From positions 40,178,619 through 40,242,618 of the forward strand of contig OX031071.1 in the NCBI GenBank assembly GCA_943736015.1: 64,000 nt of DNA. The letters are read 5' to 3'. The stretch's first letter is position 1. Every line of letters starts with the position of its first letter. The DNA comes from Tridacna crocea (Eukaryota; Mollusca; Bivalvia; Cardiida; Cardiidae). A model generated the notes under the pieces. That model did not search any database, was not told the origin of the DNA, and worked only from the letters and a program-made list of their open reading frames with translations. Shown in pieces: positions 1-10,573 of this stretch. A program made the position numbers and the translations under genes.

Positions 1-192
1 TGGCCATGTTAGAATCGAAATAATCTTCTTTCTATCGTGGTATATCGTTCAATAAACCACGTTGTGAGTTATGAGGCGCAATGAATAACCCACTCGGGCT
101 ATCGCCCTCGTGGATTATTTATTGCGCCTCATAACTCACAACTGTGGTTTATTGAACGATATACCATGATAGAAAGAAGATTATTTCTTAAT
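1..192. mobile_element. W-family long palindrome (copy 1)
   Basis: Two arms of about 75 bp form an inverted repeat. The left arm runs from CTTTCTATCGTGGTATATCG to GAATAACCCAC, the right arm is its near-perfect complement ending in ATAGAAAGAAG, and a short CGGGCTATCGCCC loop lies between. The same element recurs at 61594-61790 and in part at 4894-4990, so it is a dispersed non-autonomous element. It has no coding capacity. The left end may run off the window. Confidence 0.8.
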
Positions 193-718
193 TTTACCAC
201 GTTCTCCTTGAACTGTGTTTATATAGCGAAAGTCGCGTCATGTTAGAATGTTGCTTATACGTCCACTCCGTCCGAACACAGTTTAAGTCCGTCCAACAAA
301 AATTTTCGGAACGGAGTGAGAACGGATTTAGTGTGACGGGGGTATAAGAAAAGAAAAGGAAAACCACAGGGACTGTTATAATCAAGGAATTGCTGAGCAA
401 AAAGAAAACGCAAAGTTGTTCAGCTTGAAATTAAATGTATAACTATGGTCGATAATTTATATCAATAGAACTTTAAAAGGGCGTATAGGTTTAGAAAATG
501 TTTAATGTTTTAGGAAATGCTTGATGTTGTAAGAGCATTTTACATTGAAACCCCGCAATTACGTCACCATTATGGTTTCAATGATATAGGCGGAATTTCG
601 TTCTTGCACTTTAATAAGACATTGAAAACAAATGTTACATAACAAAGATAGATTTGTTATACAATAAAATATATTCATGTACCTTACTCTGTGAGACTGG
701 GCCTTAACACATAGACGA
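193..718. other. Non-coding AT-rich stretch, nothing recognised
   Basis: No exon-like frame or clear repeat boundary is seen. The segment GTGTGACGGGGGTATAA near 335-352 recurs at about 46504-46522, so part of it is probably an old repeat. Confidence 0.4.
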
Positions 719-783
719 AAAGTTTCGGCCATGTCAGCCTGCGCAGTCCGCGCAGGCTGACATGGGCCCGAAACTTTTCGCTT
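719..783. repeat. Q-family hairpin (copy 1)
   Basis: A near-perfect palindrome with arms AAAGTTTCGGCC-ATGTCAGCCTGCGC and GCGCAGGCTGACATG-GGCCCGAAACTTT around AGTCC. Related hairpins lie at 23585-23645, 42326-42378 and 43486-43553. Confidence 0.7.
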
Positions 784-895
784 TCTTTGAGGTTTGTACA
801 TGTTAGAGGTTAGTTCTACCTCATTGTTTAGTCGGTTATAAAGACAAATCGGATTTTATGGACCTCTTATCATGAGACTTCTTGCTCGGTTCCAT

Positions 896-1265
896 TAATG
901 TAAGACCTGTGTAATGCACTTCCGGTGAAAATTCTAATTGGTTGATAAATAAGGATAACTAAGGATTTATGCAGAAATAATATTTTTGCACATTTCTAAC
1001 GGATCAGAAAGTTCGTTTATGTTTATCTTGAAAATATTTTTTGATACTTTTGTTAGTTTTCTGAAAAGGGAGGTAATTACTATCTCTTTTTGAATTGAGA
1101 ATATAGTGGTTTTATATTCATAAATGATAATTCAAAGAAGGAAAAAATGGAAAAAAATGAATCGGTGAAAGTAGTTCAGTAATACTCATTTTTAATTATA
1201 GCTAGTTTTGCAGGATGATATTTTAGTGGAAATAGCTGTTTTCCATTACACAGGTCTTACCTTAA
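896..1265 (-). mobile_element. M-family MITE (copy 1)
   Basis: The left end TTAATGTAAGACCTGTG and the right end CACAGGTCTTACCTTAA are terminal inverted repeats about 20 bp long, flanked by TTAA. The interior (GGGAGGTAATTA, GAATATAGTGGTTTTA, GATAATTCAAAGAAGG) is shared with copies at 4510-4891, 23175-23579, 39876-40257 and 44413-44789. It is non-coding. Confidence 0.8.
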
Positions 1266-1446
1266 GGAGATTCATCAAGTTCCTTTTTTACCTCAGCGTG
1301 GATTATATATATATAAACCGTACACAGAGTTGTCTTACAGCAAACATTTTTTAGATCTTGGATCTACACTGCTTTCCATTTCATACTGAACTATGAATGT
1401 GAAGGGGAATAAAATTTCATGCCAAATTGGAAATCATCTTAAATGC

Positions 1447-1690
1447 CTAATCCATGGGTAATGTGGAGGAGTTGTAACATGAAAGTTCAAGTCTTTCTTG
1501 AAGCACTAGGTTTGTTTTTTTTCTCGGGAATGTCCTTGGGCAAGACACTTCAGCATTTAGGCTATCACTGGTGTAACCAAGGACATAGATGAACGAGTGA
1601 TTTATCGCCGTGAAAGAACTAAAATGATGTTGAAAGCAGAGTAACACAAACAATCAATCAATCAATCAATCACTCGATAAACCAATCAAT
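1447..1690 (+). mobile_element. S2-type SINE, degenerate copy
   Basis: It contains TGTCCTTGGGCAAGACACTT, then AAAATGATGTTGAAAGCAGAGTAACAC, and runs into a (CAAT)n tail. The copy at 20818-21050 has the same order of blocks (TGTCCTTGGGCAAGACATTT, then AAATAATGTTGAAAGTGCC) behind a recognisable tRNA-like head with A and B boxes. The tRNA-like head is poorly preserved here. Confidence 0.55.
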
Positions 1691-1945
1691 CAATTAACCA
1701 ACTGACCAACAAACAAACAAATTAACCGAACGACCAATCAATCAATCAATCAAATCAAATCAAATCAAATCAATTGATCGATCGATCAAATGAAATCAAA
1801 TCAAATCGATCAATCAATCAAACCAAACAATCACACCAAATAACCACACATACAAACAACCAACCTAACAAACAAACACACAACCTAAGAAACCAAACTA
1901 CTAACTAACCAGCCAGTTAACCAGTCAGTCAATCAATCAATCAAC
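1648..1945. repeat. Degenerate CAAT/CAAAT tetra- and pentanucleotide array
   Basis: Long runs of CAAT, CAAAT and AACAAAC variants follow the SINE. It probably grew from the SINE's 3' tail. Confidence 0.8.
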
Positions 1946-2051
1946 CAATTTCCCTACTGAAGAAAGACTTTAAGTACAGTATTCCAAAAAGGAAAAAAGA
2001 ATGTTTGCATTTTGCTTTTTCCATGATTCATCAAGCTATTTCAGTTTCTTT

Positions 2052-2601
2052 TTAAAGGTGGCCCTTCAGAATTTGGGACGAACATTTTACAAAAATACAA
2101 GAATATCATCCTTTTACTCCCAAAGCCTTATAATCGCCATTCATGAAACCCCAGTAGTCGAAAAACATCCGACAACACGAGAAAATAGAGATTTACTACG
2201 GCCAACGGCGACATCGACGGGAAACACGTTCTATTTTTACATGAACAACTCGCTCATTTACACATTGGAAATACACAGACGAAGCTTCAAATATTGTGTC
2301 CAAAGAAGATATTATGAAAAATAATTACATGTTTGTTATGTAATGGAATTTAAGCGTCATTAGTCACGTGCCGGTCACTTAACATTCCCGCAATGCATTT
2401 TTTTATTTCTTGCGAGAAATCTAAAAATAGCTTAAGAGGCTACGTAGCGTTTTAAGGGAATACCATCAAATTTTTTTTGGGGGAGTAATTTTATGGGTTC
2501 TTAATTATTGATGATTTGTATTGTTTTTCCATATAAGTTTCAGTGATATATATATTTTTTTGATTTGGTGTGATGTGCAAATTCTAAGTACCCATCTTTA
2601 A
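2052..2601 (+). mobile_element. R-family MITE (copy A)
   Basis: It is bounded by TTAAAGGTGGCCCTTCAGA and TACCCATCTTTAA, giving short inverted ends AAAGGTGG / CCATCTTT with TTAA at both sides. Copies B (52398-52974) and C (55991-56775, reversed) share the full interior, including ACACAGACGAAGCTTCAAA and GTCATTAGTCACGTGCC. A 107-codon open frame crosses this copy but shows no sign of protein constraint against copies B and C. Confidence 0.75.
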
Positions 2602-3250
2602 AATGCCTTTGATAAAATCTATGTTCCAGTTTAAACAGTTATAATTTTTTCCCATGATTAAATATTCAAATTGCGTGTTGCCTAACGGTGATTCTAATCC
2701 TTTGATTATCAAGGGTAACAACCTACGTCACAGGAAGTGATATCGGACCTGCGCATTTTCGTAACTTATATTGAAAAGTAAGTACGATATGAAGATAGAA
2801 TGAGGCTAGATTGGGTGGATACAAACGGACTACAAAGACTCTCATGTACTTATCAAAGACATTAGATGAATACATGTAATATTCTGATGTTTTAGACAGG
2901 AAGCAGATGTCTATATGCACAAACATTTTGACCAAATATCAAAAAGTGATTGAGTTTTAATAGTTGGTGGAAGTCTATTCCATTAGTATAAGTAGTTAAC
3001 AAAATCTTTGACAAAAAAAAAAGTCCCTAGGCATTGTACGCTTTGGAGGTCTAAAGACTTTTTCAGATCATTTAAAGGAACGATTACAAAAAATAAAAAC
3101 AGTCTTACCAAACACGCACACTGACTTTATAACAAGGGTCAGATATCACTACCTGTGACGTCACACTGACGTACGTTGTGAGGGGTGATCATGGTACGAA
3201 ACATTTGCTATACTAAAGATACTTGTATTTTGTTATATATGTATTAATCC
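2602..3250. other. Non-coding, no recognised feature
   Basis: AT-rich sequence without an exon-like frame. Two segments near 2735 and 3155 resemble each other loosely around a cytosine-poor 'acgtcacaggaagtg' motif. I see nothing firm. Confidence 0.35.
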
Positions 3251-3479
3251 TTAACCCTTTACTCCATAAGGCATTTTTATGATATCTCTAATTGACCCTA
3301 AATAACAGCAAGGATGAAGCTGTTTCTTATATGTATATGACACCTTTTGATAGCATAGAAAACATTGTGACAAAAGGTGAAATTGCTCGTTACGAGCAAT
3401 TTCACCTTTTGCCACAATGTTTTTCAATGACTCCTACAAGCAATGTGTAGAAATGAGTATCTATGGGGTAAAGGGTTAA
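3251..3479 (+). mobile_element. PB-B MITE (copy a)
   Basis: The ends are TTAACCCTTTACTCCATAAG and GGGGTAAAGGGTTAA. The central hairpin is AAAACATTGTGACAAAAGGT-GAAATTGCTCG / CGAGCAATTTCACCTTTTGCCACAATGTTTT. The CCC...GGG ends and TTAA flanks follow the piggyBac pattern (known property of that superfamily). It is non-coding and non-autonomous. Confidence 0.8.
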
Positions 3480-3703
3480 CCAAACAAGCTCGTGTTTTTA
3501 ACCTCCCTGAAATGGGAGACTTTGAAAACATAAAGGAGAAAAGGAAAGCCGTTAACCGGCGTTTTCTCCTTCTCTTTACTGTGTTTTCTACCTCTCTAAA
3601 AATAAAACCCATGTTTAAAGCCTTAATTCATTTGTTGTCTGCAAAGACGTTCAATTCGGAGCAGTCTAAGATTCTGTTTGCTGACAAAATTTACTTGCCT
3701 AAG

Positions 3704-3705
<2 letters not shown>

Positions 3706-3741
<36 letters not shown>

Positions 3742-3823
3742 TGTGTTTTGAATATTTTTGATGAGTGCATGTAGTTTGACTAAATATACAAGCATTATGT
3801 AATGTTGAGAGCGAAAGAGCAGT

Positions 3824-3880
<57 letters not shown>
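3706..3880. repeat. Two (GA)n microsatellites
   Basis: AG dinucleotide runs at about 3707-3739 and 3829-3878 are separated by 90 bp. Open frames across them are low-complexity artefacts. An ATTC run follows at 3957-3980. Confidence 0.95.
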
Positions 3881-3882
<2 letters not shown>

Positions 3883-4254
3883 GTATCACGTGGGACATTT
3901 TGAAATTAATTTGGTTGTAACTGACTATGTGCAAGATGTAAAAGTCAATAAAGACATTCATTCATTCATTCATTCATTCAATCACTAACACTAAAAATAA
4001 CGATTAAATTCGCGAGCAGCCTTTCGGTACTTTCAGCACTTTGATTATGATACAAACGACGTTGTACTCTAGACGATCGGGGTCCAAATATCTCAGACTG
4101 GTTTCTAGCGTAAAATTACAAGTCGGACAGTCGGGTTATTGGCAAGAAAGATTTGTTTCAAAATGGGTTCTGTCAGTGCTTATTTGCACTTGAATATATC
4201 GATGTGAGTTTTTTTCCTTCATAGGCTGATCAGACGTTACTCTATGCCCTTTTG
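3881..4254. other. Non-coding, no recognised feature
   Basis: It holds a short (ATTC)n tract and otherwise unique AT-rich sequence. Confidence 0.35.
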
Positions 4255-4320
4255 CGGACAGTGTAGATCAAGATCCGACTGCACAGAACGTGCAGTCGGA
4301 TCTTTGATCTGCACTGTCCG
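4255..4320. repeat. P-family hairpin (copy 1)
   Basis: The palindrome runs CGGACAGTGTAGATCAAGAT-C-GACTGCAC to its complement GTGCAGTC-GGATC...CACTGTCCG. Five copies are in the window (also 19112, 20663, 39232, 48913). The flank CTTTTGCGGACAG is shared, so the mobile unit is probably larger than the hairpin. Confidence 0.75.
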
Positions 4321-4509
4321 ATATTGCAAGAATTTTCTTTGTAAAAATGAATTTTGAAATGACATTTTTTGGATTTCTTACTATTAGCTTTAGATTTTTT
4401 TTATTGGTTTAATTCACCGGCTAGTCGAGCTTGCTAGTACAGTCGACGGTGTACAGAACTTGAGACCAGCTAGTTACTGATTCGAAACCATAGCTCGACC
4501 AATCATGGA

Positions 4510-4891
4510 TTAAGGTAAGACCTGTGTAATGGAAAACAATTATTTCCACTAAAATATCATCCTGCAAAATTAGCTATAATTAAAAATGAGTATTATTGAA
4601 CTACTTTCACCTATTCATTTTTTTCCAATTTTTCCTTTTTTGAATTATCATTTATAAATCTAAAACCACTATATTCTCCATTTAAAAAGAGATAATAATT
4701 ACCTCCCTTTTCAGAAAACTAACAAAAGTATCAAAAAATAATTTCAAGACAGATATAAACGGAATTTCTGATCCGTTAGAAATGTGGAAAAATATTATTT
4801 CTGCATAAATCCTTATTTATCCTTACTTATCAACCAATTCGATTTTTTGCCCCATGTTCACCGGAAGTGCATTACACAGGTCTTACCTTAA
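4510..4891 (+). mobile_element. M-family MITE (copy 2)
   Basis: It has complete TIRs TTAAGGTAAGACCTGTGTAA and TTACACAGGTCTTACCTTAA. The 382-bp interior is the reverse orientation of the copy at 896-1265. Confidence 0.85.
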
Positions 4892-4893
4892 TA

Positions 4894-4990
4894 AAGAAAT
4901 AATCTTCTTTCTATCGTGGTTTATCTTTCAATAAACCACACTTGTGAGTTTTGAGGCGCAATGAATAATCCACGGGGGCGATAGACAGCA
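4894..4990. mobile_element. W-family element, left arm only
   Basis: AATAATCTTCTTTCTATCGTGG through GGCGCAATGAATAATCCAC matches the left arm of the palindromes at 1-192 and 61594-61790. The right arm is missing. It abuts the M element. Confidence 0.7.
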
Positions 4991-5329
4991 CGTAATGAAT
5001 ATTTAAAATCGTGAAAACCCCACCCTCAGGTCTCAGTCGTGGGGTTCATATCTGTGACGTTTTTCGCCCTCGGTCGGTTTTTACCGTTTATCACGATTTA
5101 ACGATTCATTGTTAATAGTTCATTTGTTTTTATTGCTATTGATTCAATCCTTGTGCTTGATCATAAAATGCCAAATTTAAGAGAAACAACACGAAATGGT
5201 CCGCTATTTGTTTGTGATAATATGATAGATATAGGTCATAATAGAGTCTGGTTGATTGAATTTGGGACCCGTCACGCGAAAAGGGACAATTTGGGAATTC
5301 AGTACATCATTCATATGACAACAGACCAA
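4991..5329. other. Non-coding, no recognised feature
   Basis: A 60-codon open frame at 5153-5335 has no recognisable motif and is probably chance. Confidence 0.35.
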
Positions 5330-5824
5330 AGATAGTCCAGAAATTCTTTTCATGTCTATCTTGAAATTATTTGTTGATATTTTTGTTAGTATCCAGAAAA
5401 GGGAGGTAATTATTTAATCTCCCTTTGTAATGAAAATATAGTGGTTTTAGATTCATAAATGATAATTCCAAGAAGGACAAAAAGGAAAAAGTGGCTCGGT
5501 TAACGCTTTACTCCATAAGGCATTTCTATGACATCTCTAATTGACCCTAAATGACAGTAAGGATGAAGCCGTTTCTTATGTGTAAATGACACCTTTTGAT
5601 TGCATAGAAAACATTGTGACAAAAGGTGAAATTGCTCGTCACGAGCAATTTCACCTTTTGACACAATGTTTTCCAAAGGCTCCTACAAGCAATGTGTAGA
5701 AATGAGTATCTATGGATTAGAGGGTTAAAGTAGTACAATAACACTTATTTTTAATCTTAACAAATTTTGTAGGATAATATTATGGTGGAAATAGCTGATT
5801 TCTATTACGGGTCCACAACCTTAA
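5330..5824 (+). mobile_element. N-family MITE (copy 1), split by a PB-B insertion
   Basis: Interior blocks GGGAGGTAATTATT, GAAAATATAGTGGTTTTAG and GATAATTCCAAGAAGG, and the right end TTTCTATTACGGGTCCACAACCTTAA, match N copies at 41744 and 44795. The left end is lost. At GTGGCTCGG-TTAA it is interrupted by the PB-B copy at 5500-5728 and resumes with TTAA-AGTAGTACAATAACAC. Confidence 0.75.
5500..5728 (+). mobile_element. PB-B MITE (copy b), nested in N
   Basis: It is a complete element with TTAA at both ends and the hairpin AAAGGTGAAATTGCTCGTCA/CGAGCAATTTCACCTTTT. The host N sequence without insertion is visible elsewhere (for example GTGGCTTGGTTAAAGTA at 42030-42050), so the host TTAA was duplicated and nothing else was changed. 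Confidence 0.85.
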
Positions 5825-5989
5825 TGTCGTTGTAAACAACTGTGACAGTGGCGCGTTATATATAGAATCACGTGATTCTCAGTTCAAATGAAAACGTCCG
5901 TAATACGGACGATGTTAGATGTAGGTACGGATTTGGCCGAGTTTTGACAAATGCGGGCTGGTCTTTACAGAGTCTATTTTTGTGTTGAT

Positions 5990-6435
5990 ATTATGGGCTG
6001 TCTATCGGTGACGTCATAGGATATCTATACAGTACCCGTTGTCTGCGCATGTCATATTCTTCGAAGATTCGACTGTCTTATATGACGCATCACTAGCCCC
6101 GAAAGCGGGGTGAGTGTAATATTACGCTCTATGAAGTAGTAATGTAGAAAATAGCTTTTATCAATACGTTTGAGAAGAAATGAGACCTGCTTTAGCTCCA
6201 GATTTCTCTAGACTGCTGATCATAGCTGAGTGAATTGCATGAGGTAGCGTTTTATTGAGTGAACGTTTATTTTAGTTTGAAATTCAAAGTAACGGTTGTC
6301 GCGTAGGAAAGTGGTTCGGATGCCCAAATTAGATAGATGAGTATTTATAGAATGCCATCTAGCGGGAGATAATGATACAGTACCTGCGCAGTTTTTACTC
6401 TGTTTGTTTATTGCTAGAAATCTGAGCACGTGTTC
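5990..6435 (+). repeat. X-family dispersed repeat (copy 1)
   Basis: It shares TCTGCGCATGTCATATTCTT, TTTTATCAATACGTTTGAG, TTAGCTCCAGATTTCTCTAG and GTAGCGTTTTATTGAGT with 9990-10330 (same strand) and with 18530-18960 (opposite strand). No TIR is identified; the type is unknown. Confidence 0.65.
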
Positions 6436-6597
6436 AGTTGCCATTTTTAAGCGTAGCTAGATGTGCTGTCTATTGACCCGCGTTTTTGGGACTAGTAACG
6501 ACTGAATAAATAGAAACTCGTGATTGGTCGAATATATGGACATGTTTATTTTAAGGACCACTGTCTATTAGGGGGCAAGAATACGCCCTCTCTCCTT

Positions 6598-6828
6598 TTA
6601 ACCCTTTACCAAACGACAAAATTTTAGACTGGTCCAAACTGTAAGTACTTGCAAAACGACAGAATAAACGCAACTCAAAAATTTAAATTTGTTTCCAACA
6701 CGGTAGAAAACAATGTGGGAAAAGCAGAAAATGCTGGTAACCAGCATTTTCTCCTTTTCCCACAGTCTTTTTCTAAAGGCTTTTTTCTGAGGGTCGTAAA
6801 AACCAGGAATTGTTTGGTAAAGGGTTAA
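6598..6828 (+). mobile_element. PB-A MITE, complete
   Basis: TTAA-CCCTTTACC...GGTAAAGGG-TTAA, 231 bp. The order of blocks is ACGACAAAATTTTAGACTGG, AAAACAATGTGGGAAAAGC, the loop centre GCTGGTAACCAGC, and the complementary arm. The left non-hairpin flank (AAATTTGTTT) is shared by all copies. Confidence 0.85.
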
Positions 6829-6834
6829 AAATTT

Positions 6835-7010
6835 AGAGATATTACTTCATAGTAACTTATTTAGTCTAAACAGAGATTTTGAAAAAAATGTACCACAACT
6901 TCTGATTGGCTGAACCAAATGGTTTAGTCAATCAGAAACTGTGTTACTTTCGAATTAAGAAAATTCTTAAGAATAAAAACAAGACTAAAAAATTGTTGAA
7001 TTCGAAACCT
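6835..7010. repeat. V-related inverted repeat, degenerate
   Basis: CACAACTTCTGATTGGCTGA and its partner TCAATCAGAAACTGTG form a stem like that of the V element immediately downstream. The outer ends do not match V. Confidence 0.5.
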
Positions 7011-7018
7011 GGGCCAGT

Positions 7019-7208
7019 ATTCGCCAACCGTTCTTGAGAATATTCTTAGTCTTATTCTCCAAAGAATTCTACATTTGTAAGTAACACAACTTCTGATTGG
7101 CTAAAGCGAATGGTTTAGCCAATCAGAAGTCGTGTTACTTATAAATCCAGAAAATTCTGGAGAATAAGACAAAGAAAATTCTTAAGAATGATTGGTGAAT
7201 ACGGGCCC
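7019..7208. mobile_element. V-family MITE (copy 1)
   Basis: Inverted ends GGGCCAGTATTCGCCAACC / GGTGAATACGGGCCC extend into long complementary arms (TTCTTAGTCTTATTCTCC; CAACTTCTGATTGGCTAA). Other copies are at 10327-10533 and 26147-26330. It is non-coding. Confidence 0.75.
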
Positions 7209-7217
7209 TGATTTCAT

Positions 7218-7431
7218 TTAACGCTTTACCCAACAACAAAACCGTAGAACTTGTCAAATTGAAAGCAATTGCAGACGACAAAATAAACATGGCTCAAAAA
7301 TTGAAATTTGTTTTGGGAGGGGTAGAAAACATTGTGGGAAAAGGAGAAAATGCTGGCAACTAGCATTTTCTCCCTTTCCCACAGTGTTTTCAAGAAGCTT
7401 CCATCACAGGGATTGTTTGGCAACGGGTTAA
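7218..7431 (+). mobile_element. PB-A MITE, complete
   Basis: TTAACGCTTTACC...CAACGGGTTAA with the hairpin AAACATTGTGGGAAAAGG-AGAAAATGCTGGCAACTAGC. The right flank is shortened compared with other copies. Confidence 0.8.
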
Positions 7432-7467
7432 AGATTTAAAGATATTACTTCTAAGTAACCTTTTTTA

Positions 7468-7562
7468 ATTCTTAACCAGCATTTTCTCCTTTCCCCACAG
7501 TATTTTCAAAAGACTTCTTTCTGAGGATCGTCAAAAGTCGGGATTGTTAGGTAAAGAGTTAA
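7468..7562 (+). mobile_element. PB-A MITE, right half only
   Basis: It begins at CCAGCATTTTCTCCTTTCCC and ends GGTAAAGAGTTAA. The left half and hairpin arm are missing. Confidence 0.7.
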
Positions 7563-8009
7563 ATTTTGAAAACATTAACTTTTTAGTTTGAGTAAAAAGA
7601 TTCTGCATATGCAATCATCGTGCACAATGACCCTAGCTATAGCCGCGTGGGTGGGGGTGGGGGGAAATGGATATTGCGCAGTAATTTACGATTAATTACA
7701 TTAATTCAGTTCATACCGACACATAACTACAAATAAATCATCCTTTCTCGCTCTATCACAGACGCACAAGATGCAATTTATATTCCGTCCATATTTGCTT
7801 GGACACACTGGTTGGATATTAGCGCCTCGACCTAGGACAGACACCTTGACGCTTATTTGTGATGCTGCCATGGTACAAAAATTTATGAAACCATCGTGAC
7901 AAATGAAGAAATTGCTCGTAATGAGCAAATAACTTCTTTTTTGTTCGGGATACTTTCTCGTATACCGTGTTACGAGAGACCACTCCTTCTTGCGTGGCGT
8001 CAACCTTTT
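7563..8009. other. Non-coding with a lone degenerate hairpin
   Basis: AAATGAAGAAATTGCTCGTA / ATGAGCAAATAACTTCTTTT at 7899-7943 resembles the hairpins of the 8.4-9.3 kb array. Short open frames here are not gene-like. Confidence 0.4.
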
Positions 8010-8239
8010 TTAACCCATTACCACACAATCCCTACTTTTGACGACCCTGAGAAAGAAGCCTTTAGAAAACAATGTGGGAAAAGGAGAAAATGCTGGTTAC
8101 CAGCATTTTCTCCTTTTCCCACTTTGTTTTCTACCATTCACAAAACAAATTTCGATTTTTCAGACACTTTTATTCTGTAGTCTGCAAATGCTTTCGATTT
8201 GGACAAACCTAAAAATTTTGTCGTCTGGTAATCAGTTAA
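8010..8239 (-). mobile_element. PB-A MITE, complete
   Basis: TTAACCCATTACCACACAAT...GGTAATCAGTTAA, with the hairpin arms ACAATGTGGGAAAAGGAG and CTCCTTTTCCCACTTTGT. Confidence 0.8.
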
Positions 8240-8399
8240 ATACAGTACATATCGTCTGCTTTGGGGAGAATTCTTTTAGGCTCAATGGGCATGGTGTTGG
8301 CCTTTCGTCCGGGCGTTCTAGCCTCGAATCTTGCCCGGTCTCCGAATATGTGCCATGCATTTTGTTCATTAATTTCTGTTACGGACCTTGTTAATAAAA

Positions 8400-9290
8400 T
8401 CCGTTTCGTGGTTTTGTTTATATTTCGGTACCTTCTTTCTTCTATCCGTTTTAAGCCTTGGCTCAAAAACGAACCTATATATATGTCCGTTGGTGGTTTT
8501 TGTTTTTTTTTTGTGATACTAAAACTTTGTAAAACATTGCGAAAAAATGAAAAAAAAAATGCTTGTAAAGAGCAGTTTCTCCATTTTCGCAATGTTTTTT
8601 TAATTATCTTTTTGATGTTTTTTATTGATATTTGGGTAACTTCTTTTTTCTATCCATTAGAAGTCCAAACTCCAAAAGGAAATTTAGTACATATTTGTCG
8701 TCGGTTTTTGATCCTTTACGGTAAAAAACTTTTGAAAAACATGGTGAGAAATGAAGAAATTGTTCGTAACGAGCAACTTCTTCAATTTTTCGCAATGTTT
8801 TCTTCAGTATCTTTTCATGTTTTTGTCTATATTTTGGAAACTTTGGGTACATTTCCGTTTGAAATCTTGGCTCAAGAACGAAAGTGTTGCACTTTCTAAA
8901 ACACATGTCCGTTTGCGGTTTTTTGATGCTTTTATGATACCAAAACCTTGGAAAACGTTGTGAAAAATGAAGAAATTACTCGTAACGAGCAACTTCTTCA
9001 ATTTTTCGCAATATTTTCTTCGGTAATCGGAAAGAAAGTATCGGGCAAAAAAGTATTGGAAAAAAAGAATCAATTTTTGCTAGGAAAGAAAGTATCAGGA
9101 AAAAAAGAATCAATTTCTGTCAAAGTTTTGATACTTTTATCAATATTTTTTTTAAATCATATATTTATGAATTTGATACTCGTAACGAGCAATTTCTTCA
9201 TTTTTCGCAATGTTTCCTTATGTACCTTTTTGTGATTTTGTTTATATTTTAGAAACTGTTTTTCTTTTCTTTCCGTTTCCAAGAATTGAC
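8400..9290. repeat. Degenerate ~205-bp tandem array with hairpins
   Basis: Successive units carry TTTRTCTATATTTYGGAAAC / AAGCCTTGGCTCAAAAACGA, then a hairpin AAAACATNGTGARAAATGAAG-AAATTGYTCGTAACGAGC-AACTTCTTCAATTTTTCGC. They are centred near 8550, 8765, 8975 and 9190. The hairpin is a third variant of the PB-A/PB-B core. The 212-codon open frame through it (8261-8899) is a by-product of the repeats. Confidence 0.65.
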
Positions 9291-9334
9291 GCAAAAATGA
9301 CCTCATTCAATAGAAATGTGGTGACAGGCAAATA

Positions 9335-9636
9335 AATCTTTCACCAAACAACATTTTTTTTGACTGGACCAAATTCAAAGCATCACCAGATTTCGAATTA
9401 AATCTTGTAAACTCTTTACCAAACGACAAAATTCTAGACTGGTACAAATCGAAAGCGTTTGCAGACGACAAAATAAAAGTGACTGAAAATTGTAATTTGT
9501 TTTGTGAAGAGTTGAAAACACTGTGGAAAAAGGAGAAAATGCTGGTTACCAGCATTTTCTCCTTTTCCCACAATGTTTTCAAAAGGTTTCTGACTCAGGG
9601 TCATCAAAAGTAGGGATTGTGTGGTAATGGGTTGAT
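9335..9636 (+). mobile_element. PB-A MITE preceded by a partial copy
   Basis: A stub with TTTCACCAAACAACATT and GACTGGACCAAATTCAAAGC (9341-9400) is followed by a near-complete element (about 9408-9636) with the usual hairpin. The terminal TTAA has decayed to TTGA on the right and GTAA on the left. Confidence 0.75.
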
Positions 9637-9786
9637 ATGGTGATTTCTGACTTTGATTTGGTAGAAAATATTGTGGGCGAAGGAGAGAAATTGTGGTTAT
9701 CAGCATTTTCTCCTTTTGCCAGAATGTTTTCTATAGGCTTCTTTCTCAGGGTCGTAAAAAGTAGGGATTGTGTGGTAAAGAGTTCA
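9637..9786 (+). mobile_element. PB-A MITE, 5'-truncated
   Basis: Hairpin and right half only. The hairpin arms are imperfect (TTGTGGGCGAAGGAG / CTCCTTTTGCCAGAA). It ends GGTAAAGAGTT. Confidence 0.7.
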
Positions 9787-9989
9787 TTACAAAGGTCAAC
9801 ACGTTATATCGTAAGCAGTAAACCATCTTATAATGGCCATTTTCGGATATAAATAAGCAATTGACCGTCGGCCATTCGCAGTTTTGCTCTGCTCGCCGAC
9901 GTCGTAATAATACTAATCAGTTTTTTTTTCTTCACTTTTTTCCATTTTCTATTCTTTTTTCATATTTGATATATGCAGCCATTGGTTAT

Positions 9990-10330
9990 TCGTGACCAAG
10001 GTCTGTATTCACCGACCATTCCGTTGTCTGCGCATGTTCATATTCTTTGAAGATTCGGCCTGTCTTATTTGACTCATCAATCTCCCCGACATCGGGGAGG
10101 CTGTAGTATTACGCACTATAAAGTAGCAACGGAGAAAATGGCTTTTATCAATACGTTTGAGGAAAAATCAGGCCTGTTTTAGCTCCAGATTTCTCTAGAC
10201 TGCTGATCATAGCTGAGTGAATCGCACCACGTAGCGTTTTATTGAGTAAACGTTTATTTTATTTTGATATTCAAAATAAGGGTTGTCGCGTAGAAAAGTA
10301 GTCCGGTTCTGTACCCATGATGCCCAAATT
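9990..10330 (+). repeat. X-family dispersed repeat (copy 2)
   Basis: Colinear with 5990-6330 over GACTGCTGATCATAGCTGAG and GGGTTGTCGCGTAG. It ends at GATGCCCAAATTA, where a V element is joined. Confidence 0.65.
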
Positions 10331-10533
10331 AATGCCAACCATTCTTAAGAACATTCTTAGTCTTTTCCTTGAGCATTTCGTCTATGTGAAAATAACAGAA
10401 TTTCTGATTGGCTAAGATTCATGGTTTAGCCAATCAGAAGTTCTGTTACATTCACAGTTAGACAAACTTGAAGAATAAGACAAAGAACAAATAAGACAAA
10501 GAACATTTTTAAGAATGGTTGGTGAATACGGAC
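10327..10533. mobile_element. V-family MITE (copy 2)
   Basis: Ends are AATGCCAACCATTCTTAAGA and TTTTTAAGAATGGTTGGTGA-ATACGGACCC, with the inner stem ATTTCTGATTGGCTAAG / AGCCAATCAGAAGTTCTG. It sits at the 3' edge of the X copy. Confidence 0.7.
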
Positions 10534-10541
10534 CCAGGATG

Positions 10542-10573
<32 letters not shown>

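Noticed and set aside
2001..2324. 107-codon ORF in R copy A, with partly matching ORFs in copies B and C
   Set aside because: The three frames are open over the same block, but most base differences change the amino acid and the flanking residues differ completely. This looks like shared repeat DNA, not protein constraint.
8261..8899. 212-codon ORF
   Set aside because: It lies wholly in a degenerate ~205-bp tandem array with hairpins. Phe/Leu/Lys-rich low-complexity translation with no domain.
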